Assembly (NCBI GenBank): GCA_947175045.1
Contig: CAMWLH010000075.1
Span: forward strand, 1 to 8,413
Direction: 5' to 3'
DNA: 8,413 nucleotides
Source of the DNA: an uncultured Clostridia bacterium
GTDB lineage: Bacteria; Bacillota; Clostridia; Oscillospirales; Ruminococcaceae
Both the position numbers and the translations under genes were made by a program. Below the pieces are notes generated by a model. That model had not been told where the DNA came from. It was given only the letters and a program-made list of their open reading frames with translations, and did not search any database. Shown here in pieces: positions 1 through 5,756 of this stretch (its first letter is position 1; the number at the start of each line of letters is the position of its first letter).

Positions 1-118
1 GTATTATTATATATGATAGGATAAAATTCGAGCATCACATTAAGCGGGAGCGGATTTCCGACACCGATGCCGCAATGATATCCCAATATACCAATACACA
101 GGACAGGAAGTATGAAAT

Positions 119-3100
119 ATGCCAAAAAAGACAGATATCAATAAGATAATGATAATAGGCTCAGGTCCTATAATCATAGGACAGGCGTGCGAGTTCGACT
201 ATTCGGGGACGCAGGCGTGTAAGGCGCTGAAAAAGCTGGGTTATGAGATAGTTCTGGTGAACTCCAACCCCGCTACCATCATGACCGACCCCGACGTGGC
301 GGACATAACCTATATCGAGCCGCTGAATGTTGCGCGGCTCACCCAGATAATCGAAAAAGAGCGCCCCGACGCGCTGCTGCCGAACCTCGGCGGACAGAGC
401 GGTCTGAACCTCTGCTCGGAGCTTGCCGAAGCGGGAGTTCTTGAAAAATACGGAGTTAAGGTCATCGGTGTTCAGGTGGAGGCTATCGAGCGCGGCGAGG
501 ACCGCATAGAGTTCAAGCACACCATGGAGAAGCTCGGTATAGAAATGCCGCGCAGCGAGGTAGCCTACTCGGTGGATGAGGCTCTTGCCATCGCCGATAA
601 GCTGCATTATCCGGTGGTTCTCCGCCCCGCCTACACCATGGGCGGCGCGGGCGGCGGTCTGGTCTACAACGTTGACGAGCTGAAGATCGTCTGCGCGAGA
701 GGACTTCAGGCATCCCTTGTGGGTCAGGTACTGGTCGAGGAATCTATCGCGGGGTGGGAGGAGCTTGAGCTCGAGGTAGTACGCGACGCGGATAACAATG
801 TCATTACCGTCTGCTTTATAGAAAATATCGACCCGATAGGCGTTCATACGGGCGACAGCTTCTGCTCCGCGCCTATGCTTACCATCAGCGAGGACGTGCA
901 GAAAAAATTGCAGGAATATTCTTACAGCATTGTAAAGGCTATCGAGGTCATCGGCGGCTGCAACTGCCAGTTCGCGCATGACCCTGTTTCGGGCAGGATA
1001 GTCGTTATCGAGATCAACCCTCGCACCTCGCGCTCCTCGGCGCTGGCTTCAAAGGCTACGGGATTTCCCATCGCGCTGGTTTCCGCAATGCTCGCCTGCG
1101 GGCTTACCCTTAAGGAGATACCCTGCGGGAAATACGGTACTTTGGACAAGTATGTTCCCGATGGGGATTATGTGGTAATCAAGTTTGCGCGTTGGGCATT
1201 TGAGAAATTCAAGGGATCGTCGGACAAGCTGGGTACGCAGATGCGCGCCGTCGGCGAAGTAATGTCCATCGGCAAGACCTACAAGGAAGCGTTCCAGAAA
1301 GCTATACGCTCCCTTGAAACAGGTCGCTACGGTCTGGGCTACGCCAAAAATTTTCACGAGCTCAGCAAGGAGGAGCTGCTCTCAAAGCTCACTTACCCCT
1401 CCTCCGAGCGGCAGTTTATCATTTATGAAGCTCTGCGCAAGGGCGCGACAACAGACGAAATTTATAACCTCACCAAGATAAAGCATTGGTTCCTTGAGCA
1501 GATGCAGGAGCTTATCAAAGAGGAGGAAACTCTCGCGGCTGCAAAGGGCGCCGTTCCCGCAAAAGACGTTCTGCGGCAGGCAAAGCGCGACGGTTTTTCC
1601 GATCGCTACCTCTCAAAGCTGCTTGAAGTCCCCGAGGAGCAGATACGGGGAAAGCGCGCTGAATACGGCATAAATGAGGCGTGGGAGGGCGTTCACGTCA
1701 GCGGCACGGAGAACGCGGCTTACTACTACTCCACCTATAATCTTGACGAGGATAAGAGCCCCGTAAACACCGACAAGCCCAAAATCATGATACTGGGCGG
1801 CGGTCCCAACAGAATAGGGCAGGGCATTGAGTTTGACTACTGCTGCGTTCACGCGGCGCTGGCGCTGAAATCTCTGGGCTTTGAGTCGATCATCGTCAAC
1901 TGCAATCCCGAAACAGTCTCCACCGACTACGATACGTCGGACAAGCTCTATTTCGAGCCGCTCACGCTGGAGGATGTTCTCGCGATACATGAGAAGGAAA
2001 AGCCCGTCGGTGTTATCGCTCAGTTCGGCGGTCAGACCCCGCTCAATCTCGCGGCGGAGCTTAAGAAAAACGGCGTGAATATTCTCGGCACTACCCCCGA
2101 AACGATAGATCTCGCGGAGGATCGCGACCACTTCCGCGCAATGATGGAGCGTTTGAATATCCCCATGCCCCAAAGCGGAATGGCGGTAACGGTGGACGAC
2201 GCGCTGGAGATTGCGAACCGCATAGGCTATCCCGTGATGGTGCGCCCATCCTACGTTCTCGGCGGGCGCGGTATGGAGATAGTTCACGACGACGAGATGA
2301 TGCGCGTTTACATGAGCGCCGCGGTGGGCGTCACACCCGATCGCCCCATACTTATAGACCGTTTCCTCAACCACGCGACGGAGTGCGAGGCGGACGCTAT
2401 TTCCGACGGCACGAACTGCTTTGTTCCCGCGGTTATGGAGCATATCGAACTTGCGGGAGTTCACAGCGGCGATTCCGCCTGCATTCTTCCCGCGAAAAAT
2501 CTCTCGGAAAATCATATTGAGACCATTCGGGACTACACGCGGAGGATTGCCGTTGAAATGGGCGTTGTGGGACTGATGAATATGCAGTATGCCATCGAGA
2601 GCGACACAGTCTACGTTCTTGAAGCCAACCCGCGCGCGTCCCGCACGGTGCCGCTGGTTTCCAAGGTATGCAATATAAATATGGTGAAACTCGCCACCGA
2701 AATAATGACCGCGCAGTTCACGAAAAAGCCGTCGCCCGTGCCGGAACTTCACGACCGTGTGATACCGCACTACGGCGTAAAAGAGGCGGTGTTCCCGTTC
2801 AATATGTTCCAGGAGGTAGACCCGGTGCTGGGTCCCGAAATGCGTTCTACCGGCGAGGTGCTGGGGATTTCTCCGAGCTTCGGCGAGGCGTACTACAAGG
2901 CGCAGGAGGCTACCCAGACAAGACTTCCTTTAGAGGGAACCGTGCTGCTCTCCGTTTGCGACCGCGACAAGCCGGAGCTTGTGGATATCGCAAAAGCCTT
3001 TGAGAAGCTCGGCTTTAAGATACTGTCCACCGGCAGGAGCTACGAGCTGATAACCGAAGCGGGCGTTTCCGCCGAAAAAGTCCTTAAGCTCTACGAGGGC

Positions 3101-3340
3101 AGACCCAATATTGCCGACAAGATCGCCAACGGCGAGATACAGCTTATAATCAACACTCCCGCCGGCAAAACCAGCGCAAGCGACGACAGCTATATCCGCA
3201 AGGCGGCGATAAAGCACCGCATAACCTACATCACCACCATGGCTGCCGCAAAGGCAAGCGCGGAGGGTATTGCGGCTATCAAAAACAACGTTCATCTCGG
3301 CGTTAAATCGCTTCAGGCATTCCACGTGGAGATCAAGTGA
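119..3340 (+). CDS. carB: Carbamoyl-phosphate synthase large subunit
   Basis: CarB makes carbamoyl phosphate from bicarbonate, two ATP and ammonia supplied by the CarA glutaminase subunit, feeding pyrimidine and arginine synthesis in the cytoplasm. At 1073 residues it is full family length and shows the duplicated architecture: first synthetase half (about 1-400) opening with IMIIGSGPIIIGQ and an ATP-grasp domain holding R129, R169, H243, E298 and N300; an oligomerisation region (about 400-550); second half opening near 560 with MILGGGPNRIGQGIEFDY and a second ATP-grasp ending in EANPRASRTVPLVSK; and a C-terminal MGS-like allosteric domain (about 935-1073) retaining STGRSYELI and INTP. R129, R169 and H243 fall at the same numbers as I recall for the E. 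coli enzyme. The ATG at 119 is preceded by AGGAAG at 105-110, 8 bases away. carA is not in the window; the AT-rich 118 bases upstream show no confident gene or complete promoter. An intrinsic terminator follows 51 bases after the stop. Identification is secure. Confidence 0.98.
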   Translation: MPKKTDINKIMIIGSGPIIIGQACEFDYSGTQACKALKKLGYEIVLVNSNPATIMTDPDVADITYIEPLNVARLTQIIEKERPDALLPNLGGQSGLNLCSELAEAGVLEKYGVKVIGVQVEAIERGEDRIEFKHTMEKLGIEMPRSEVAYSVDEALAIADKLHYPVVLRPAYTMGGAGGGLVYNVDELKIVCARGLQASLVGQVLVEESIAGWEELELEVVRDADNNVITVCFIENIDPIGVHTGDSFCSAPMLTISEDVQKKLQEYSYSIVKAIEVIGGCNCQFAHDPVSGRIVVIEINPRTSRSSALASKATGFPIALVSAMLACGLTLKEIPCGKYGTLDKYVPDGDYVVIKFARWAFEKFKGSSDKLGTQMRAVGEVMSIGKTYKEAFQKAIRSLETGRYGLGYAKNFHELSKEELLSKLTYPSSERQFIIYEALRKGATTDEIYNLTKIKHWFLEQMQELIKEEETLAAAKGAVPAKDVLRQAKRDGFSDRYLSKLLEVPEEQIRGKRAEYGINEAWEGVHVSGTENAAYYYSTYNLDEDKSPVNTDKPKIMILGGGPNRIGQGIEFDYCCVHAALALKSLGFESIIVNCNPETVSTDYDTSDKLYFEPLTLEDVLAIHEKEKPVGVIAQFGGQTPLNLAAELKKNGVNILGTTPETIDLAEDRDHFRAMMERLNIPMPQSGMAVTVDDALEIANRIGYPVMVRPSYVLGGRGMEIVHDDEMMRVYMSAAVGVTPDRPILIDRFLNHATECEADAISDGTNCFVPAVMEHIELAGVHSGDSACILPAKNLSENHIETIRDYTRRIAVEMGVVGLMNMQYAIESDTVYVLEANPRASRTVPLVSKVCNINMVKLATEIMTAQFTKKPSPVPELHDRVIPHYGVKEAVFPFNMFQEVDPVLGPEMRSTGEVLGISPSFGEAYYKAQEATQTRLPLEGTVLLSVCDRDKPELVDIAKAFEKLGFKILSTGRSYELITEAGVSAEKVLKLYEGRPNIADKIANGEIQLIINTPAGKTSASDDSYIRKAAIKHRITYITTMAAAKASAEGIAAIKNNVHLGVKSLQAFHVEIK

Positions 3341-3391
3341 TAAGCCGTTGAGCCCGCGTGTCGGTTTTTGCGCAAAACTCTTTATAAAATC

Positions 3392-3429
3392 AGCCGCAGA
3401 CCCAAAAAGTCTGCGGCTTTATTTTATTT
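3392..3429 (+). terminator. Intrinsic terminator of carB
   Basis: A perfect 10-bp GC-rich stem, AGCCGCAGAC (3392-3401) with GTCTGCGGCT (3409-3418), encloses a 7-base loop and runs into a T-rich tract (TTTATTTTATTT) on the plus strand. It lies just downstream of the carB stop and should end that transcript. Confidence 0.93.
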
Positions 3430-3461
3430 GATTTTGCCGAGGGGCGGATATTCCGCTGTAT

Positions 3462-3494
3462 AAAAACGGGAAAGGTCGTACCTTTCCCGTTTTT
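3462..3494 (-). terminator. Bidirectional terminator closing the island
   Basis: A perfect 14-bp inverted repeat, AAAAACGGGAAAGG (3462-3475) and its complement (3481-3494), has a 5-base loop. The A-run on one arm and T-run on the other give a U-tract in either direction. It is the only strong hairpin downstream of the minus-strand zinc-ribbon/HEPN gene (stop at 3594), about 100 bases past its stop, so it probably terminates the island transcript and backs up the carB terminator. Confidence 0.85.
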
Positions 3495-3593
3495 ATGTGA
3501 TATTGTGACCAAAAAGATTTTTTATTTCTTGTCCCAAAAACAATCAACCACAGCATATAAGCGCTTGAATTCCAACAAGTGAACCAAAAGTTC

Positions 3594-4952
3594 CTATTTC
3601 CGTTGCTTTTTCCAGTGGCAGAATTTAAACTTTTGACCACTACCACAAGGACAAAGATCGTAAACGTTAATTATCTTTGACATTCCCATTATCATAGAAA
3701 TATCCCCATTATGCATCATCTCTAATTCTCTTAAACGGTATAAATATTCGGAAATGACCAATATCCCTTGGAACATGTGCACAACTTCGCTTTCAAATTC
3801 AAGTAAATATTCTGTCTTTCCCTTAGCCCTATCTTTGGGATTAGGGAAATAGGTAATCAATTGTGAGATTGGATCATATTTAATATCGTCATGACCTATA
3901 GCATTTCTTAACTTTACGTTTACTTTTGCTTTTGCACCAAGGAAATTCGTATAAATTTCGTTATTAAGACAGAAATGATATCTATTTGCCTTAGGCAATT
4001 TAATATATTCTTCCAAAGTAAAAACTTTCGAATCAACCATTGCGGACAAATCAATATCACCTCTATACTTTATATTATTTAAAGCGACAGGAATAATCAT
4101 AAGATTTCCTAATGTTTCGTATGTGTCCAAGTAAAATTGTTTCACTGTATCAAATGTACTAGTCGTTGAGCCTTCATTTTCAAAATCAAATGAATCTTCA
4201 CCAATATATTGCAAACTTATTGCTGGGATAAGCGAGGGAAATACATTAATAAATTCGTCCATGATTTTATATATTTGAGATTGTATTTCTTCCAAATGAT
4301 AACCGTCATGTGAATTTAAGAAGATGTTTAATGCCTTCATTTGAACAGGATTAAGTTTCAGAACCTCATGACCGAACTTCCGAACATCTAATAGATTACT
4401 TTTTAATGGAGTATAAAATCCAATTGCTTCTATATTGTGAACACTGCGTAGAATTTCGGATTCGCTGCCACAAGTAAAGAAGGATCCTTGAAACTCTTTT
4501 TTTATTTCTTGGGCTAAGAAATCGCTCTTCCTTTCAAAAAGATTTAAAATCTTTTTGTAGCTTTTCCATTTAGAAGCCGTAGTATTTAACCGTGCAATTG
4601 CTTCATTAAATTCTTCCCAAGAGCTATTGCCTTCAATCCTTGAAATGTTTCTAATAAATGGTGATATGTCTATTATATTATCAGCGTCTTCCTTGTGTTG
4701 TTTTTTTACCGGGAATTCGCCTGAACATTCGACAATGAAATCAGCATTAGGCATTCCATTAAGAAGATCAGCATTATCAAATTCATACTCTAAACTGGGG
4801 ATTTCTTGACCAATATAAGCTGTTCCTGATAGCGAAGTTTGACATTTACCACACGTTATAACAATTGGATGCTGACATAGGTGTCCGACTTGTAAGCGAA
4901 CTCTTGTTACACTTCCGCACACTTGACATTTTATGAAACTATTGTGTACCAT
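3594..4952 (-). CDS. Zinc-ribbon / HEPN-like / SEC-C motif protein
   Basis: A 452-residue cytoplasmic protein without signal peptide or membrane segment. Three regions can be read. The N-terminus carries paired knuckles C9-x2-C12 and C34-x2-C37, a probable zinc ribbon. Near the C-terminal third, KLRNAIGHDD contains R349-N350-x3-H354, the Rx4H signature of HEPN ribonucleases, set between predicted helices. The extreme C-terminus, CPCGSGQKFKFCH (C434, C436, C445, H446), matches the SEC-C zinc motif found at the end of SecA and in many other proteins, with a basic tail after it. The middle (about 90-330) is mostly helical and unrecognised. By family knowledge, HEPN proteins with an intact Rx4-6H motif often cut RNA in toxin, abortive-infection and CRISPR-linked systems; RNase activity here is inference. 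The start has AGGAG at 4958-4962, 5 bases from ATG. It is AT-rich, unlike carB, and lies downstream of the HD enzyme and the small gene on the same strand, with a mobile-element-like unit in between. SEC-C is secure; HEPN is probable. Confidence 0.9.
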   Translation of the reverse strand: MVHNSFIKCQVCGSVTRVRLQVGHLCQHPIVITCGKCQTSLSGTAYIGQEIPSLEYEFDNADLLNGMPNADFIVECSGEFPVKKQHKEDADNIIDISPFIRNISRIEGNSSWEEFNEAIARLNTTASKWKSYKKILNLFERKSDFLAQEIKKEFQGSFFTCGSESEILRSVHNIEAIGFYTPLKSNLLDVRKFGHEVLKLNPVQMKALNIFLNSHDGYHLEEIQSQIYKIMDEFINVFPSLIPAISLQYIGEDSFDFENEGSTTSTFDTVKQFYLDTYETLGNLMIIPVALNNIKYRGDIDLSAMVDSKVFTLEEYIKLPKANRYHFCLNNEIYTNFLGAKAKVNVKLRNAIGHDDIKYDPISQLITYFPNPKDRAKGKTEYLLEFESEVVHMFQGILVISEYLYRLRELEMMHNGDISMIMGMSKIINVYDLCPCGSGQKFKFCHWKKQRK

Positions 4953-5026
4953 TTTTTCTCCTAATTATATTTTGAATTTCAGCTTCACAAACCGTGAATT
5001 TGCATTAAAAGAGGAATAAAATAAAA

Positions 5027-5068
5027 CCTCATATCTTTATTCAACCCTTATGGGTTCAGATTTCGACA
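5027..5068. repeat. Partial right end of a second related element
   Basis: Immediately left of the 300-bp element, separated only by GG, bases 5052-5068 repeat exactly the last 17 bases of that element (5354-5370). Further out, AACCC at 5043-5047 and CCTCATA at 5027-5033 are inverted counterparts of motifs inside the element's left end (TATGAGG at 5097-5103). It looks like the decayed end of another family member pointing left. No matching opposite end was found further left, so the extent is unknown; the left boundary given here is approximate. Confidence 0.45.
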
Positions 5069-5077
5069 GGTGTCCAA
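5052..5077. repeat. 26-bp direct repeat, copy 1
   Basis: This 26-base stretch recurs perfectly at 5354-5379, a spacing of 302 bases. The repeat is composite: 17 bases of element right end (ending TTCGACA), then GG, then the first 7 bases of element left end (TGTCCAA). The match stops exactly at these limits on both sides. Confidence 0.95.
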
Positions 5078-5088
5078 ATTTGAACCCC
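5071..5088 (+). repeat. Left terminal inverted repeat of element
   Basis: TGTCCAAATTTGAACCCC, matching the complement of 5353-5370 at 16 of 18 positions. It also pairs with 5052-5068 across the GG dinucleotide to form an inverted repeat centred at the junction. Confidence 0.75.
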
Positions 5089-5317
5089 ACTTGGTTTATG
5101 AGGTGTTGGAACCCATGAATAGCGTCAAACGACACAGTGAAAATGAACATTGTCATAACATTTCCCAATCCTATGTGGATTTTCTACATTTCAAATCGGA
5201 CTCTGGGTGTTCGATTCCGCCATTTTTCATGTTTAGTATCCGATTTTGAGCTTTTTTGATTTTGTTGTACATTTTGAAATGCGGATGGAGTAACCGTTAA
5301 GCGGTATTGTTAAAGGG

Positions 5318-5345
5318 ATTATAACAAAACACCTGCCGTTGTCCG
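5318..5345 (-). promoter_or_regulatory. Extended -10 promoter inside element, toward HEPN gene
   Basis: On the minus strand TGTTATAAT (5326-5318) is a perfect extended -10 (TGnTATAAT), with CGGACA (5345-5340), four of six matches to the -35 consensus, 16 bases upstream. Transcription would start near 5311 and run left through the element to the gene starting at 4952, giving a leader of roughly 360 bases. In an intact parent element this position would suit the transposase promoter. Activity is inferred from sequence only. Confidence 0.6.
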
Positions 5346-5352
5346 AACCGTG

Positions 5353-5370
5353 GGGGTTCAGATTTCGACA
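5353..5370 (-). repeat. Right terminal inverted repeat of element
   Basis: Reading on the minus strand, TGTCGAAATCTGAACCCC, the counterpart of the left terminus at 5071-5088 with two mismatches. Confidence 0.75.
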
Positions 5371-5379
5371 GGTGTCCAA
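5354..5379. repeat. 26-bp direct repeat, copy 2
   Basis: Perfect copy of 5052-5077. It consists of the right end of the 300-bp element, GG, and 7 bases matching the start of the left end (TGTCCAA, 5373-5379). It finishes one base before the stop codon of the small gene (TAG, read on minus at 5383-5381). Confidence 0.95.
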
Positions 5380-5380
5380 T

Positions 5381-5668
5381 CTAGTGCTTTTTTATTACCT
5401 GTGACATTTCAGTTGGCAACACTAAAGAATAATTATCCATCGAAACCGATAGAAGTCCTGCCCTTAGGAATGAAAGAATTGTATCATTCACCATATTTTT
5501 GATGTCGATGTTTTTTATCTTTAATTGGGAGCCTCTAGATGCAGACAAGATATCATCAGCTAGAGAAATTGCATTAAATGGTAATGTAGACCTAAATATG
5601 CTTCCCGTAATAAGATTTTGCACATCACACCACCTATTCAATTGTTCTCCCGTTGCAACACGGCACAT
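5381..5668 (-). CDS. Small protein of unknown function (95 aa)
   Basis: I do not recognise this 95-residue protein. It opens MCRVATGEQLNRWCDVQNLI, appears largely alpha-helical, and has a segment near 60-85 (helix, then GLLSVSMDNYSLVL) that could form a helix plus hairpin as in small winged-helix folds, which is only a guess. No membrane segment, signal peptide or cysteine cluster is seen. The start is fixed by AGGAGG ending 6 bases before the ATG at 5668; an upstream in-frame ATG at 5686-5684 overlaps no ribosome site of its own, and further extension would run back into the HD gene. It begins 88 bases after the HD gene stop on the same strand, so cotranscription is possible, and it also has its own promoter candidate. 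Its stop lies beside a repeat of the adjacent mobile-element-like unit, so the C-terminus may have been reshaped by insertion. Confidence 0.72.
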   Translation of the reverse strand: MCRVATGEQLNRWCDVQNLITGSIFRSTLPFNAISLADDILSASRGSQLKIKNIDIKNMVNDTILSFLRAGLLSVSMDNYSLVLPTEMSQVIKKH

Positions 5669-5700
5669 AAAACTCCTCCTATTCATTGTTATTATATTAT

Positions 5701-5729
5701 ATTTTACCACAAAAAAAATCAAAGCGCAA
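5701..5729 (-). promoter_or_regulatory. Candidate promoter of the small gene
   Basis: On the minus strand TTGCGC (5729-5724) and TAAAAT (5706-5701) are 17 bases apart, with TG one base before the -10 (TGGTAAAAT). The predicted start near 5694 leaves a short leader to the ATG at 5668. Several overlapping TATAAT-like hexamers lie just downstream, so the exact -10 is uncertain. The -35 is weak (three of six). Confidence 0.45.
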
Positions 5730-5731
5730 CC

Positions 5732-5744
5732 CCCTTTTAAAGGG
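5732..5744. promoter_or_regulatory. Palindrome beside small-gene promoter
   Basis: CCCTTT-T-AAAGGG is a 6-bp-arm palindrome with a single central base, directly upstream of the candidate -35 at 5724-5729 and 13 bases past the HD gene stop. It could be an operator or a weak post-gene hairpin; it lacks an adjacent U-tract, so it is a poor terminator. Confidence 0.3.
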
Positions 5745-5756
5745 AATAATGTCAAA

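Larger units (their letters stand above)
5071..5370. mobile_element. 300-bp MITE-like / IS-derived element
   Basis: A non-coding unit with TGTC...GACA ends. The left terminus TGTCCAAATTTGAACCCC (5071-5088) and the complement of the right terminus TGTCGAAATCTGAACCCC (5370-5353) agree at 16 of 18 positions; both continue with an AC..GGTT motif and an internal AGGTGTT. Extra GAACCC copies lie just inside (5109-5114). GG flanks both ends (5069-5070, 5371-5372). No transposase is encoded; the longest reading seen inside is a 19-codon minus-strand stub starting at the ATG within 5228-5230. The interior holds overlapping inverted repeats (5187-5195 with 5273-5281; 5193-5200 with 5239-5246). TGT...ACA ends with repeated subterminal motifs recall IS21-like elements, while a 2-base separation of abutted ends recalls IS30-type dimers, so the family is unresolved. 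It sits between the 95-residue gene and the zinc-ribbon/HEPN gene. Confidence 0.65.

Noticed and set aside
3..149. A plus-strand frame open from the window edge to a TAA inside carB.
   Set aside because: It would overlap carB by 31 bases, has no recognisable family similarity, and its AT-rich composition makes a chance open stretch plausible; without sequence upstream it cannot be supported.
4963..4975. TATAAT just upstream of the HEPN gene's ribosome site as its promoter.
   Set aside because: Transcription would begin at or inside the ribosome site or start codon, and there is no good -35 at 17 bases.
5052..5077. Resemblance of TTTCGACAGG in the 26-bp repeat to the conserved 5' end of tmRNA.
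   Set aside because: No tag-reading frame or matching 3' acceptor end at the proper distance; the terminal-inverted-repeat explanation accounts for the whole sequence better.
5124..5166. A minus-strand reading with CYDN, recalling the GNCYDNA motif of some DDE transposases.
   Set aside because: The match is only a few residues in a short frame broken by stops, and no following ESFF-type sequence is present.
5207..5222. A tRNA T-arm-like string (GTTCGATTCC then GCCA) inside the element.
   Set aside because: The flanking bases do not form the 5-bp T-stem, and no anticodon arm or acceptor stem can be built around it.
5052..5379. Two identical 26-bp repeats considered as a CRISPR array.
   Set aside because: Only two copies, a 276-base spacer and no cas genes.
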